Below are positions 46,391 to 61,040 of a DNA stretch of 64,000 bases, piece by piece. The stretch lies in assembly GCF_028858725.1 (NCBI RefSeq), contig NC_084790.1, positions 28,995,031-29,059,030 on the forward strand, in the 5' to 3' direction. The translations under genes were made by a program, and so were the position numbers. The stretch is from Colius striatus. Its lineage: Eukaryota > Chordata > Aves > Coliiformes > Coliidae. The stretch's first letter is position 1; each line of letters begins with the position of its first letter. The notes under the pieces were generated by a model. The model saw only the letters and a program-made list of their open reading frames with translations, searched no databases and was not told where the DNA came from.

Positions 46391-49300
46391 TGTTTTTATG
46401 ACAAGTAGTACTTTGAGTATCATAACTTCTGGATCTAGACAAGATGGCTCATTTGGGAGGTTGTGATGTCCATAATACAATGTTGCTGCATGAGGACAAC
46501 TCCCTAGATCTAATGTTTAAATTCTGATTCCTGTATGTTGGGTTAACAGTTTCTGAAGGAGACTTGGACCTTCCTATTTGCATAGGTTGAATCTAACGGG
46601 GAATTACTCTATGTCAGTGACGAGGATTTCTTATGGATAACTCCATATAAATGTTGATGACACCATCCGTATAGAAATCACTAGGTATCTTACACCCCAG
46701 CCACTAAACCACACAAAGAACTGGGTTCAACTCTTGTTGCTAATACCACACAACAGATAATTCAGCTATTTGGAAGGTTTCTTGGAAAGGCTTTACAAAA
46801 GAAAGCATACCATTCTCAAGTTGTCATTTGTTAGAAATGGGAACAAAACTAATCCCTAATGAGTCCAGATTATGAAATAACCCTGACTACAGATCTTCCA
46901 AAGCTCATTGCAGAGAAATTGCAAAAGAAAACATGCCATTTGAACTCTAATATTTGATAGGAGTGGAAATCAAACAGGTTCTAATATAACTGAGACTTTA
47001 GAATAGCTCAGGTTACCTGTACTAAAGAGATATTAGGAAGATATCTGTTTTCTTTAAAAAAGATTTTTTTCAACATAAGATACATATATGATAAATTTAA
47101 TAGGTACGTTATGATATTATTTTCCTTTCTATCTTCAGTTCTGTGTGAATTTGCTATGTGCTTTTAAATTTAGAAAAGAACACACCCAGATATGGGCTAA
47201 AGCCATGTGAATATATCGTACACTTTCCTTGTCACCAGTGACAACAAAACCATTAAAAAGTACTCTGTTCTCATTCTAATCATAGCTAATATATTTCAGA
47301 AAGTATCAGATTAAAGCTAACTTCTTATCCAGTGGAAATCAACAGAACTAGTAGTGTAAGGAGGGATGTACGAGCCATTCCTACTCCCTCATAATTATGT
47401 CTTGGTTTTGTGTTGACTAACCATCTGAGCAATATGTTATTATGCTCAGTATATATGGATGGATGCATACTCTGTGTAAAGGGCAGTGGCTCAAATGCAT
47501 GAAGCTTTGCTTCTGAATAGCTTGTTGGTAGCTTAAATGTCAGAACCAGAGAGAATGATGTCATAATGGGAGTCGCTTTAGAGACTATCTCATCAAGAGT
47601 AGCGTTGGATGAAATTTTCCATAAACAACAGAAATAAGCTTTCAGATTGCAGGCCTTGGCCCTCATAGGAACTGGAACATAGTCTCATCTGGAAGACACT
47701 TACATATGCCTTGTCCAATGCATCCATTAGCAACATGTAAGATCATTGCTCTTTCAGGCTGCAAATTGACTGTATTGCAAGCATTATCTCCAAACTTATA
47801 GCTAACTTCGGTATAGACATCCAGACTGTTGGGACTTCCATGTAGCTGCAGTCTATTAACTTACGTATTACTCTCTTAATCAAATGTAATACCTATGTGT
47901 TTTGGTTTACCTTTTGTGTTTTACCACAGAGGATGACAAGCCAAGCCCTAAAAGTAATTCTTTGAAGTTGACTTTTCCCTTAAGACACAGCTGAGGATAC
48001 AGCTATGGCACTGCAAAGATAATCATACTGTGGTTCCTGAGGTGGCTGCAAAAGGCAGAAGTGTTTTTCAGCTAGATTTAACATGACTCCCTTGGCTACT
48101 TGCAACAACACTTTCACAATGTTTGCAACTATGTCAAGGACTGAGGTTTTTTAAGCACCCACTATGAAAGATAGTGTTACCAAGGCTACACAGTACTGAC
48201 ACATAAAATTAGAGTATTCATACTTATGCCTGATTCTTTGGGGAAATACTTTTGCTAAGTCTGATTAGATCACAGCATCAAAATTAAAACTAAGATATTT
48301 GCTCTTCAATGGAAACATCCATTTTCAGCCTGCTAATTAAGCACAAAATAAAATAAGCTTGAGTAATATGGTGGAACAGAGTTACAAGTTGGTGGGGGGG
48401 AAAGAAAGCTCTGTGTTCCTTAGCCACAGGTAAACTTGTGTACAACCATTTTAGCACACCAACAGGAATGCTATACAAGGCCCAGATATTTTTATTCTGC
48501 CCTAATATCCCAATTTTCAGGTTTAGTAGTGGATGAGTACAAAGGGGAGAGAAGACAGCCTACCCACATAGTCATCATTATTGACTACATGCTAAGAAAA
48601 AATGAGCAACAAAGAGGAAACCACAGTCTGAAGTGCAGAGATCTTCCAATAGTCATTGTCTGACATATCTTCCTAAGGCAACACTCCCACCCCTTTGGAA
48701 CCCTGTTTTTTAGTGGGAGATGAGCACATTTGTGGGGAACAGAGAAAAAGCCTGGTCAGGTCTAGAGACAAAGCAATATTTAGCACAGTGTTAACATGAA
48801 CTTTCTGCAGGTCTCTAATTAAACCAACATGATCTTTAGTTTAAAAAAAACAAAAACAAAAAACAAAAAAACACAAAACCCAGAAGGCTATTGGGCTCAT
48901 GATAGTCTCACTCTGTAAATATTTGTCCTATTAGAAGAATGATTTTCAAGGAAATTTCTTGAGTCTACTCTCCTCTCCACAGAAAGTCTTTCCATTTATC
49001 ACTGAATCTTGGTAGAGAATAAAATATTTGCCTAGATATTTGGCTTTTGTCAAAGAAGATTTGAATGTAGGAGCTGGGATGGGATGGCAGCTGTCTGGAA
49101 AGCAAAAGTCAATGGCAAATGAGGAGAGTAGAGTGGTTCTCTTTCTTCTTTTGATGGTACTACAAACAGCAAGAACTCTGCCTTAGTGTCTCTGGAGCCA
49201 ATACTTATAGTAAGGACACGAATACAAGAATAAGATTATTTTTAAAAATGAAATCTTAATGGGAGAGTTTCAAAATGAATTATAACTAGCAGGGATTACA

Positions 49301-51829
49301 AGATGCAAAGAGAACTGTTTCCATGTATCTGACAGGAGTTAGTGAGAGAAGGAAACATACACCTAGTACTTAAGAAGGGAATATAAACAATGGTGACATT
49401 TCATCATTCATAAAAATACATATAGCTTGAAGATCTGTCAAGACATGATCTTTCAGTCTTCCTTAGCACATTTTCAACTATATCTACACTACTTCTGACA
49501 GGGGGCCTGTCAGCATGTGCATGATTATGTCAAGCTATGAAAATAACACAACTGTTCAAGAACAAGCTTCTACAGTGCTACTATTCAAACAATGTTTTCT
49601 AATGTCTGTGCATAGCACAGACATAGTTTATATTAAGGCCATTAATCATTATCTCCCCTACTTGGGAGAAAGAGAATTTTCTCTCATTCCTTTGCTTTTT
49701 GCAGATGTTTTCTGTACACTTAAGGGATGTCACTTACAGAATCCTCGCAGGATTCTTGTATTTGTACTGAACAACTAAAATTTTTTCAAAGTACTTTTAA
49801 AAGTCAGTTAGACTTCTGATCATTTGTGGTCTTATCTTCAACAGAAACTGGATACACCTTTGCAGGTGAGAGATTATCAGTTTCATTTGCCTTTGAAAAT
49901 AACATTTGAGTTTACACATTGCATTATGCTGTTTGCTTTTTCTTTTTCCTGTAGTCCCACATTGGTGAAACATGCTCCTCTTTATTAGCATTTTTTGCTT
50001 CAGTCATAAAAATAAGAAGTCAGGCTGTGGGTAGATGTTTAATTAAATTGAAATGAAATGAAGATAGTAACAGAGGCCAAAATAAAGAAAGTAATCTCCA
50101 AGGTTCTTTAAAAATTTGTATGTTTATTACTTTCCTTCCCTTCAATGTAAAGATATTAGAATAAGGCTGTTTCAAGTGCTTAGGAAAAAAAAAAAAAAGA
50201 GGTTTTCACAAAGTTCTTTCTTTGCTTCAGAAATGGCCCATTTCCCCCCTTTTGAGTCTTGTTTTTTTCTTATTTTCAAAATGAGTGTTTGAGTTTACAT
50301 TTTGATCTTCAAACTCAAAATAATTCCATCATTAAAATGGAAGTATAAGAAGCTTTGATATTGGAGAAAAATGCTTTCAGAATTGGAAAGTACTAGAGAT
50401 GCAACTTTATGAACGTTCTGGAGTAGTCTGAGCAGAAAGATAATGTTTAGTACACCAAGATCCAGACAGTAAGGAGTGTGGGAAACAAAATGGTCAAGAG
50501 AAATTATGTGTGAAGATAATGCTCTGTGACACCAAAACTCCTCTTGCAAGTTATGATCATAGGCTTTTAAATTATGGTACATAATTTGCTTAGGGCATGG
50601 AATAAATTCATGCTGATATATTTGAATTGTGAGCTTGCTTCCGTGGTCCTGAAAGACTGATTGTACTGAGGGCTGTTTTACTTCTCACATGGATCAATCC
50701 TTTTGTGTATCCTCATGCCTGTCGCTGCTTTTAGAGCTCGTTTTCTGTATCACAGGGCCAGAGTCCACTTCATGGATTTCCATGTCAAGGTGTTTCATGG
50801 GTTGTACACGCTTCTGACCACACTTTCAGCTAGACTTTGTGCCTTCTGGTGGAAAAATCCTAGGATTCCTGCACATTTGGAGAAAGCAGAATACCTGGTT
50901 CTGTCTTAGCAGAGCCACATACCTTCCAAGCTGGAGAAACTGGGGAGGACAAATTCCTGTAATGGGAAGAGCTCCAGGGAGACTGTGAAAGTAGAAGGAC
51001 AGCAATGAGGCACCTAGAAACCATCCTTCTATGTCTACCATGAGCTAAACTGTGGCCTTGCCAAGACACATACTACCAGCCTCCAATGTCTGCTGAATAG
51101 CAGCAAGAGGCCCAAGACCAAACCTAATCTCTGAGGGTGCTTTTGCCCAGTATGGCCTTGAAATAGACTCATGGGAACAGAAGATCAAAATTGATGTCCA
51201 TAATGCTGCAATTATTCTATTATCCTGTCTCAAATAATTATTACTCTATAAAAGTGTACTAGAAATAAGTCATGTAGAAAATGGATACTGCCTAGGCTTC
51301 TTAACCCTGACAGTTTTCTTCCTTGTCTCTAGGCTTATTTCAGGCAGTGACATTCATCAGCTTTTGATGGACTTGCCCTACATGCTTTACACCCTCCATG
51401 ATTTCATTCCAACATTTGGTTTCCATGTCTCCTAAAACAATTTATACTGCAGCTTGAACACATGTTTTTTAAAAAAACACTTTGTTTTAAATCTGATGCC
51501 TGATAGTTTCATGTCTCTTTTAAAAAACAGTGCATTTTCATTTCCTCACCCCTTCTTTTCCCTTTCCTCATGAATTTTATGCATCACTTTTTGCCTTGTC
51601 TTTTGCTGGTGGAACAGCTGTTAAGTCTCCTGTCCTCTGCTGTTTGCCCACCTGTTTTCTCTTTCAAGTGAACTAACTACAGCTGGATTTGGTAATTGTG
51701 ATGCAGTAAGTGAACCTTAACAATTGCAGAACCATATTTTTATTTTGTTTTCACTTCTTTTTCAACTGACATTACTAGAGCAATAACATTGCAACAATGC
51801 TGAGGCAAAGCTTTAGACTAAAGCCAGGT
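46391..51829. other. Intergenic, no gene seen
   Basis: Unique-looking AT-rich DNA. Contains an A-rich AAAAAC-type run near 48841-48880. Nothing coding is supported. Confidence 0.5.
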
Positions 51830-52115
51830 GACACATTGAAAGCCATCTTTATCCATAAACATTGCCTTCTTAATGAGCACCAGCATTTTATTTGCCTTTT
51901 TGAATGGTTCTGCATATGGAGCTAATGGCTTTAACATGTATGATCTACAATTACACCTGGCCTAAAAAACACAGGTAGCACGATTTCTTCACATACACAT
52001 TATGCTTCATTTATTGCTACTGAATGTCACCTGCCATTTTAGCTCCTTCTCACTGTACTGTGCAAACTTCAGTCAAAAATAACAGTAGCTGCCAGAAGTT
52101 TCTCTGAAAAATGTC

Positions 52116-52165
<50 letters not shown>

Positions 52166-52690
52166 CACTTGCAAAAAATTGCTGTCTCAACATTCTTCCT
52201 GTCTAACCTTTCTTCCAGGTTGTATATGACAAAGTCAACATGAATTCCTGAGAGATCTTTCTGGAAATGGCGTATCATTGTGAAACCTTATAGTTTGTTC
52301 CTGACATGTATTTCTTAGCATTTACCTTGTTGTTAACCACACTTACTCTCACATGACAACTTAGTTTCTTTAAGAGGCTTTCACAGGAGACCTTGTCAAG
52401 AGATGTTTAGAAATCTGACTATGATGTATGACTCACCTTACACACACACTTGCTACAGAGTGAACTAGTCCACTGATAAGACATGATCACTCTTAAAACA
52501 CCATGCTGTTTCTTCCTGAGCACAAGTTTTGCCTCTACTATCTAAAGATTCTTATATTAGTGTAGCCACAGTTTTACCTGGCACTGCAATTAGATTTACT
52601 GGTATTTAGATTTCTGGAGGCCCATTTGAGAATTTGGGGCCATAATTGCCACTTTCCAGTCCTCTGTGTCAGGACTTATTCAACTAGAAT
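51830..52690 (-). mobile_element. Ancient CR1/L3-type LINE relic
   Basis: Reversed RT-region blocks are visible though heavily mutated: ACCTTGTCAAGAGATGTTTA, a CACCATGCTGTTTCTTC block, a TTTACCTGGCACTGCAATTA block and a TTGCCACTTTCCAGTCCTC block, in the same order as the reversed RT region at 61790-62460. Far more diverged than other CR1 copies here. Edges approximate. Confidence 0.65.
52114..52164 (+). repeat. (AAT)n microsatellite
   Basis: About 17 uninterrupted AAT/ATA units inside the ancient LINE relic. Confidence 0.98.
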
Positions 52691-55600
52691 TTGCACACTG
52701 CTGCTACTATCGTCTCAACTATTTCACACCTTGGTCCTTTCAAACACTTGTGTGAATACCAGCTAGACCAGATACTTCATTGCTGTTATGATTCAAGACC
52801 TTTTTTTTGGGGAAAATTAACTTTTATTTTAAGCCAGCTCCTTAGGCCTCTCCTCTTCCAAAAAACACTGTTGCATGAATCTGCATTAGACAACAACTCA
52901 ATACTTAACTACTATAGGGTTTTTTGCTAGAGCATTCCTTTCCTCTTAAAAAGATTTTTTTTTTTTTTGTCTATTAACATCACATCTTCTTTAGCATGTT
53001 TTCAGTTTCCAGAATAAATGAAAATACATTTTTTATTTTGTTTTAGTGTTTTTAGATCATTGTTCTACTTATTGTATGCCTTACAGTGTTTTTTATATCT
53101 AATTTCTCAAGAGTTCACTGGTGACTCTGACCCTCATTTGGGCTTTATTATTATTGGGTTGTGTTAAAAAATTCCTTGGCTTTCAACTCATAAGCATCTT
53201 TCAGATGTTGAACTCGGTTATTTTTTTGTGTGCATGCATGTCTTCTATTCACATTCCTCCTTGATCTGCCATACATATTTACTTAGTTTAGGAAATAACA
53301 TACATCCATGATACTTGCAGGTTTTATACTTTGACGTGTTATTTTCAGTTTCCCTCTTACAAGTTACATTTTTTCGAAGTTGATCAATGCATCCATACCC
53401 AGCTAATTCAAAGTGTTAATTCAGCAGAGCTTTCCCTCTCCTTTATGAATACTTCACTTGAACATCTTGTGGTAAGTTCAGCGGGAGTCTAAGACATATA
53501 TTGATCCAAATTACTTGGATGTTTTTATAGCTAATCCAACTTTGTTTCTCTTCTTGTGCATTCTCTGACAAGTTGAGTCAAAAGATAGCAATTTACAGTG
53601 TCTAAAATTTCAGTCCCTGAGTCATAATCCAGTGTGATACTTCTATTGTTCATAGAGCAGCACAGTAACAAGTATCCCATTGTTAAAGTATATCCTTAAT
53701 AATATGAAACTTCATGAGAAGTGATTAAATGGCCTATTATAACTTACTCAGACTTTCTCCTTTATTTGCTGCCTAATCTATTGTTTCTCTTCTAGGTGAA
53801 TCACAGCATATAGTTTTAGAAGAGGATATGGACAGACCTGTGATCTCAGAAAGCTTCCAGACTGCCCAGAACCAGCAGACTATGCCATACTCTTGGAGAA
53901 GCTACTTTCTATCATGTCAACACATCCAAGAGCTGTGTATCAGATAGATAAGATTGAAACCTGATGGTTTGAAATCCCATTCCTGAACAGGAAGTGAAAG
54001 CAGTATGACTGTAGTACTGCCCACCCAACTGGGATGGAGTGAATAACCGCAACATGTTAAAAGAGCAGATAGGCTGCTGACGAAAAAAGATGAAAAAATG
54101 GGCAAAAAGAAATTTATGCTTGTTAGACCATGAAAAAACATTCTTAAAACATTTTTGAACTGCCACAGTATTCTTTGCTTAAGTCTTCAAATTACTGAAG
54201 AACTGTGTGAAACTTTTTTTCCTTCTTTTTACTTTCAGTTATTTTGACACTTTGCAGCTTCTGGCATTAAAATTAAATGGGACAGAAATGAGCAGTTTTG
54301 AAAATTCTGATTTCATGGAAAGACATTTGGACATGACTGTTAACAGCCAAATAGCTATGATTATACTGCTGAGTACACTAGTATTTGATGTGGAGGTCTC
54401 AAAGTTATTGGAGGTGAGAGCCAGAATGAAAGAAGCAATAGATGTAGGGTTAATTTGTGAGTATGTTGGCTGCCCGATGAAGGCTGCCTTTGCTTAAAGA
54501 ACTTTACATTATTCTCACTGACGACCTAGTGGCTAATCCAGGATAATGATTATAGTGGGAAAGACTTTTCAAAGGGAAAAATAGAGGAAATGTTTAACAC
54601 AGGTTTAGAAGTAACAGCAGTTCTGGACATAAATCTGCAGTTGGAGTTTGAGGCCTGTTTGATGACAGCATCAATGCATTTGAAGTCTTGATGCTCTTGC
54701 TTTGTAGATTCTTCTTTCAGATACCCTACCTAAAAATGGATATTCCTCACCATTTGCTAATAATTCCTAGAGAGTCCTTTTAAAGTTGGCTCAGTTAGTA
54801 TACCATGATCAATGTGGTTTCTTAGGAAGTAGAAAAACAAAGGCCCAAATTCAAGAAAGGACAAAATGAGAGAACCCAGTTTACAAGTTTACCATCAACA
54901 TCATGGTTACCCTGTATGTAATACATTTCTGTGGAAACTGAAGAACAAAATCATATGAATATAAGAAGAAAAAATGAAAATTTCATGTCACAGAGAGTAA
55001 TAGGAGAAAAGTTATTTTACTGCATGTCATGCAGTCTGGAAAAGAGAAAGTCATACTTAGATCACTTCCTTTCTGGAAACGAATAGAAGGAATCAACATA
55101 TCTGGTCTATGAGCTTTCCTACTCTGTGGATGCCTGAAAAATATTTCATTTATATTATCTTAAAAGAACTAGTCAGAACTACAAATATAACATTGAAGTT
55201 TAGTATTTTAATTACTGATTTTGCAACACAGTATCTGAAAGTGGTTACTTAATGAATAGCAGAGGCTAACGTAAGTGCCTGCATTTTACTCTGTACTTAG
55301 CAGGGCAGGTCTGATTCAATAATATTGTCAGACAGAGAGTCAATTTCGTGGAACTTCTGCAGTAAATCTGTGGAAACATGTGGGAACAAGCTAGAAAATT
55401 TTTAACTTCAGGCAGAAACAAGCAAATTACCTAAGAGAGTCAAAGGAATCCTTAAAGTTGTATTGAAAAAAAAAAACCCACAAGTGCAATTAAATTTAAA
55501 AAAACACCACACAAATATCTAAAGACATTTTGTCCAAGACTGCTTATAGTGACCTGATTAAAAAAAAAATCAATTTGGAGGAAGATGTATGAAAAATTAT

Positions 55601-56782
55601 ATGTTGAACTGGAATCAAGGAAGATTTTTTTTTTTCAGGAAGGCTATGAGACACTCAAACAAAAAAGAATGAGAAAGCTTTACCTGATCACATGTTGTGC
55701 ATGACTCTTTGACTCACGCTTATGACTCATGCCATAACGAAAACTCAATGCAATTCAACATCTAACCAAATTAACAAAAAGTACAACTAAAGGAAATACA
55801 AATTAGCATCTGGGTGCAGCACAGATCACCATGACACCAGCATCATGGGACCCTCAAGATGGTAATGACAACAAATAATTTGTCTCTCAGTAAGTCAGCC
55901 CTCAGACCAATTTTTGAAAGTATTTCAAATTAACTTGAATTCAATGACTCTTATGTCATGCTCCTAAATGAGAGCAATACAAGGTTCTAAGTATGCAAAT
56001 AATAAGAGGCAGAACCACTGATAATTTACAGGAAGAAACGGAGTCATGGTCTTTAATAGCATCCAAGGAATTCAGACTTCTATATTTTTGACAACTGAAA
56101 CTCATATTAATGCTGTGATGAGCCTACATAGAGCTCCTAAATACCTAGATCTTATCCAACATATTCTCTCCTCTGCTTTGGTTTGTCTCAGTGTCACATC
56201 TGGGAGTATGTGAAAGCCAGATGGCTGAAAAGCCCCAAGAGAACTGATTCTCTTCTCATCACACTGAGAAACAAGTGCATTGTGAGAAGCAAAGTAGACC
56301 AAAGTACTCAGGCTCAAATTTTTTACTCAGATAAATGCTTTTTTTCATCTGTTGGTACAAACTTCCCTAAATTTTGTAGATTGATACAGTTTTTTGTGTG
56401 TTTTGCTAAATAAACAATTTAAGATGCACTCCTAGGAAAAAATAATCCAAATCCCAATTAGACCTGTAACTGCTGTCACTCCCTGAAATCCAAAACACAT
56501 AGAAAATGTCTTAGTGGTAGGTTTTGTAGCATCCCTTGCTGACAAATGACGCTTCTCATTGTCATTCTCTCAAATAGAAAAGATAGTTGTTACGGCACAA
56601 CCTTGTCTGATAAGAAAAAAGAGGAAGCATCTTACAGACTCCTAAACATTGTTTTAAGGTCCTCATGGCACATGAAATTGAGATGTGTCCAAACCTTAGG
56701 CCTTAATAAAATATACAAAACTAAATTTTCTACCTTAATAATTTTTTAGTGAAGACTGACAGGTGCAAACCTCACTTTTTTT
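52691..56782. other. Intergenic, one weak exon candidate
   Basis: AT-rich. Some of 52700-53450 may be further eroded LINE sequence. The only exon-like interval is 54238-54413 (see findings), unassigned. Confidence 0.4.
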
Positions 56783-56990
56783 CATGGAATTATAGAATAG
56801 TTTGGTTTGGAAGGGCCCTTTAAAGGTTGTTGAGTCCAACCTCTATGCAATGAGCAGGGACATCTTCTACAAGATCAGGTTTCTCAGGGCCCTGTCCAAT
56901 CTGTCCTTGAATGTTTCCAGGGATGGGACATCTACCATCAAGACAGTCACAGTAACTTCTCTTTCAGTGATGAAGAAGACAACAAATAAA
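56783..56990 (-). mobile_element. CR1 LINE 3' fragment
   Basis: Reversed CR1 tail (ATGGAATTATAGAATAG, TTTGGAAGGGCCCTTTAAAG, GTCCAACCTCTATGCAATGA, CCAGGGATGGGACATCTACC). Only the 3' about 200 bp remains. Confidence 0.92.
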
Positions 56991-57509
56991 TCTTCTGCTA
57001 TGACAAAGATGGCATGACTTCAGGCTCAAGGACATAATCTATTACCCTAAAGCACTGGCTAAGCACAAAAAAAAAATCAGATGTTGAAAATAGAGAGAAT
57101 CTAAGGTACAGAGGAGACTAATTTTTGAGACCTGGATGTTTCTTGGAGGCTCTGAGGTTACCTCAGGAGGCAGCATCTTGCTTTTCTGGCAAAAGGAAAA
57201 GTCTCTCAACTGACTGTTCTGTTGTGACTCTTCCTTTTGGATTGAAAGGACAGTAATGTGAAGAGATGGATGTTATTCCATAAATGTGTAAGAGATTAGG
57301 GAGGCCTGATATCTTCACGTTATACTGTTGTGAAAGAAGGGTGAAATGTCACTCAGCTCCATCTCAATTTCCCCATTGGGAAGCCTGGAAAAGTATGGAG
57401 GGGAGAAGGATCTGTAGAGTTGTCTTCCCACCATTGTCACAGGTAGAGTTAGACCAATGTGGACTTCACAGGCAGGCTTGGGAGGTGGGAGAGGGAAAAA
57501 CCTGATGTG

Positions 57510-58018
57510 GTCATCAGGGCCCCTCAGTTCAAGAAGGACTGGGAGCTGCTGGAAAGAGTTCAGCAGTGGGCCACAAAGATGATTAAGGGAGCAGAACATC
57601 TCCCTTTTGATGAAAGGCTGAGGGAGCTGGGGCTCTTTAGCTTGGAGAGGAAGAGACTGAGGGGTGATCTCATTAGTGTTTACAAACATGAGAAGGGTGG
57701 GTGTCAGGAGGATGGAGTGAAGTTGTTCTCAATGTTGTCCAATGATAGGACAAGAGGCAATGGGTACAAACTGGAACATAAGAGGTTCCAAAATAGAATT
57801 TATTTCCAAGGAAGAATTTCTTCACTGTGATGGTGACAGAGCACTAGAACAGGTTGTCTGGATGGGTTGTTGAGTCTCCTTCTCTGGAGATATTAAAAAT
57901 CCACCTGGATGAGTTCCTGTGTGACCTACTCTAGGAGGTCCTGCTCTGGCAGAGGGCTTGGACTACCTGATCTTTTGAGATCCCTTCCAGTCCTTGAGAG
58001 TCTTTGATTCTGTGAAAG
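57510..58018 (+). mobile_element. CR1 LINE 3' fragment
   Basis: CR1 ORF2 C-terminus (AAGAAGGACTGGGAGCTGCT, GAAAGGCTGAGGGAGCTGGG, GACAAGAGGCAATGGG) followed by the 3' tail ending GATTCTGTGA. The frame 57459-57830 is a decayed remnant. Confidence 0.93.
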
Positions 58019-61000
58019 CAATAGGCTGAGGAGGGAGTGAGAGATACGGTGACACAGCAGGGAGAAGCTGCATATGCCTAAGAAGGCAGACATGGCATAG
58101 TGAGATGACCTTGCTGGACAGCAGGAAATTGCCAGCTGGTGGCCTGGAGGGTGAGCAATTACCTTTGAATTTTGAGTTCAGAAAAAAGCTGAAAAAATTG
58201 CTCAGCAGCAGGCTACCTGTAACTCTGTACAATTAATTCTGAGCTGTGCTTTTCAGCTGTGTATTCCTAACTGATGGCCATCTTCCTCCTGTTGCATTTT
58301 GGAACTACTGCTTAACACAAAGTTATCACAATTGATTCATATACATTGTGAGTGCATAGGATGGACCCAGGAAGGTCTCACTGTTTTTGGCAATGGGTAA
58401 TACAAGGTAAAACTATGAAATGTAAATATTTGCCTTGAACTAAAGAGAAAAATTCCAGCCCAAGATAAAATTCCAGGCCATATAAATATGTCAGGAGTTC
58501 CATCATATTCTGCATTCCAATCAGAGGAAACCATAGAAAATTTTTGTTCAAAAATTTTATGAATATAAGAAAAATATTTTAATATGTTGAGAAAACTTAT
58601 GCCATTTGTCCCACCGATGACTCAGCATTTCACTGTAAAGTCTAATTGTGAAAATATATGTGTGATGCATGTACCTTTCTCCAAGACCATGAGTCAGTCA
58701 GAGAGACAGACCACACAGTCACATCAGCAGAGAAGAATTAAAAAAAGAGAAACAAACATGTCTGTGCTTCTCTGAAGTGAAAAAGGCAGCAAATATCATC
58801 AATGTGCACTAAACTCCCAGTAGAAACCTCTAGACATGGAGGGCTAAAGGCTGCTGCCATCTTCACATTGCAGAGGACTGCTGTACTTCACCATGGCACT
58901 GTGTTTTGCTGTGGACAAGCAGATAAAGCTAGAGGGCTTGTTGCAGAATGGCTCTCAGGCAGTGATAACTCTCATAACTCTGCAGAGCACAGCCCAAAAT
59001 TTTGTGTTAGTGCAACTTTAGTTTCTTTTTTCACCTGTTGTTAGTGTTTCCTGGGAATGCTTTTTAAATAGTGGTGTTGCAGTTTCCTGGACTCTAATTT
59101 TAATTTAGATTTTTGAACAGTAAATTCTTGGCAAATTCCAACAGCTATTGAGTAATTTCAAAATGCATTAAATTATTTGTGCAACACAACCCACCTTGAC
59201 AATCCCTTCTTTTGGTGTTTTAGAAGCATTGTTCCTCTTAAGGAAGGGAGTGAAAAGAAACATAGTTTTGATATTCTTTTCTCAATGCTGTAAAGGTGAA
59301 CTCTCCATGATTTCTCCGTTATTTCATGAACAATATAGTCCTGTAACATCAGCCTTGTATCTGCAGTGACATTTTCTGGCTTTTGCATTGAGAGCAGAGA
59401 TTTAATGAATGATCAGTGATCCAGGACACTTAAGCTTTCTTTGTTAGACAGAGTTGTTTTTTCCCCACTGAACATGCCTTCTGCTTTCTTGTGTTTTCTT
59501 AGAATACTAATATACAAAGAAGGTTTGCTGAAATTCTGTCTAGCATTACCCCTGTAAGTTCTCTGAGAAGCAATTATATAAATCTGTAAAAAAAAAAAAA
59601 TTATGCATGTTTCGGAAGAGATTAGGTATGTGAACTTGTTGGGGTCAGCTATAGTACTCTGAGGCAGATGAAGAGAACTTCAATCAAATTTTTCAATGAT
59701 AAAATAAAGCATAAATGTGTTAGTATTTACATAAACGTTTATGTAATTATATTAATTAGTTGATTAAGTTGATGGTCATTAAATCAATGCTAAGACTTTA
59801 AAGAATTGTTCATGTGACAACAGCTTTGCTAAAAATTTGTAGTGACTATTAGGGATAAAAATACATACCTAAAAATGTGTGTATATGAGCAACGAAACAT
59901 AAGATTTTGCAGAACTTTCTAAACCATCAGATTACACTCCTAATTTGAGCATTAGAGGATTGCATAGCAATCCTGAACACAGCCTTACCATAACAACGTG
60001 TCAGTCTTCTGTGGATTAGTTTCCCTAAAATAAGCAGCAGCACATGAAGGACTTCTGGTGCAATGGCTCCAAATGACCAAAAATCATAACCAGTTCAGGT
60101 ATCTCCACATGGCACTGAATGGCTCCATATGATCACTGCATGGATCAGGCTGAGGGTTGCTTCTTAAAAGTATTGATAAGAAAGAGTTTGCTGACTTCAA
60201 ATATGGTATACATGGGAGGCCTTATAGAGAGACCATGAGCAGAGGGACCCAGATAGCCATAGTCTCAAGTATCAGATAAAATAATTTTATCTCTAACTGT
60301 GAGAAAGAAAGCATTGAACAGAAGTTCAGTAGACAGCCTGAGTGGGTTTTTAGCCTTGCTAATTTAAGATGATGCTAATTTAAGATGATCCACTGGGAGA
60401 TGAAAATTTAGCTGGGACCAAAAAACACTGGAAGCAGAAAGTGGCTCTGTGAGCTGTTACTGCACAAATGGGAGATGAGTTTGTGCTTACAGCCAAAATT
60501 TAAAGGAAGAAGACAAGAGAACACCAGATGAACTTTTGCAGGGAGGAAGGATATCATCCTCTAAGGAAAATTACATGTCACTAAAGCAAGTTAATATTCC
60601 TTGTTTGATAACAGAAAATATTAAGTATCTTTGTCTGTTCTTGCTTTTTCTTCAGAGATACTGCCTTGAAATGAAAATAGGAGTCAAAACAAAGTAGTTG
60701 CACTGTTTACAGCAAATGATTCCTTATAGTTTTCTACATGCGTCATTTCTGCATAGCAGATTTTGAACACCCTTACTCATATTTGGCTAATATATGGTAC
60801 CTCTACTGTTCAGGAAATTTGTGTCTTTTCTGTAATAGTAGTTCCTAAGGGAATATTTTTCTCAACATCTAGTTTATCTGTTTTGACAATGTTTTCTTGA
60901 AGACTTGCAGACTCTTGGATGCACTTGCTGTTGATAGTTCTATCCCGTCAGAATGATAAATGATAAGAAATGCTGGTTTTTTTCTTGGCTTGCTTGATTT

Positions 61001-61040
61001 TGAATTTTACTCAAGTGAACAATTGTTCATGCATTTTAGA
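58019..61040. other. Intergenic, no gene seen
   Basis: AT-rich sequence without supported exons or recognisable repeats apart from short A/T runs. Confidence 0.5.

Noticed and set aside
54207..54497. A frame starting MKLFFLLFTF with FENSDF, briefly resembling the start of TSLP
   Set aside because: It is on the wrong strand for the conserved gene order, has no cysteines until its last codons, and the real TSLP-like exons are at 36.5-38.3 kb.
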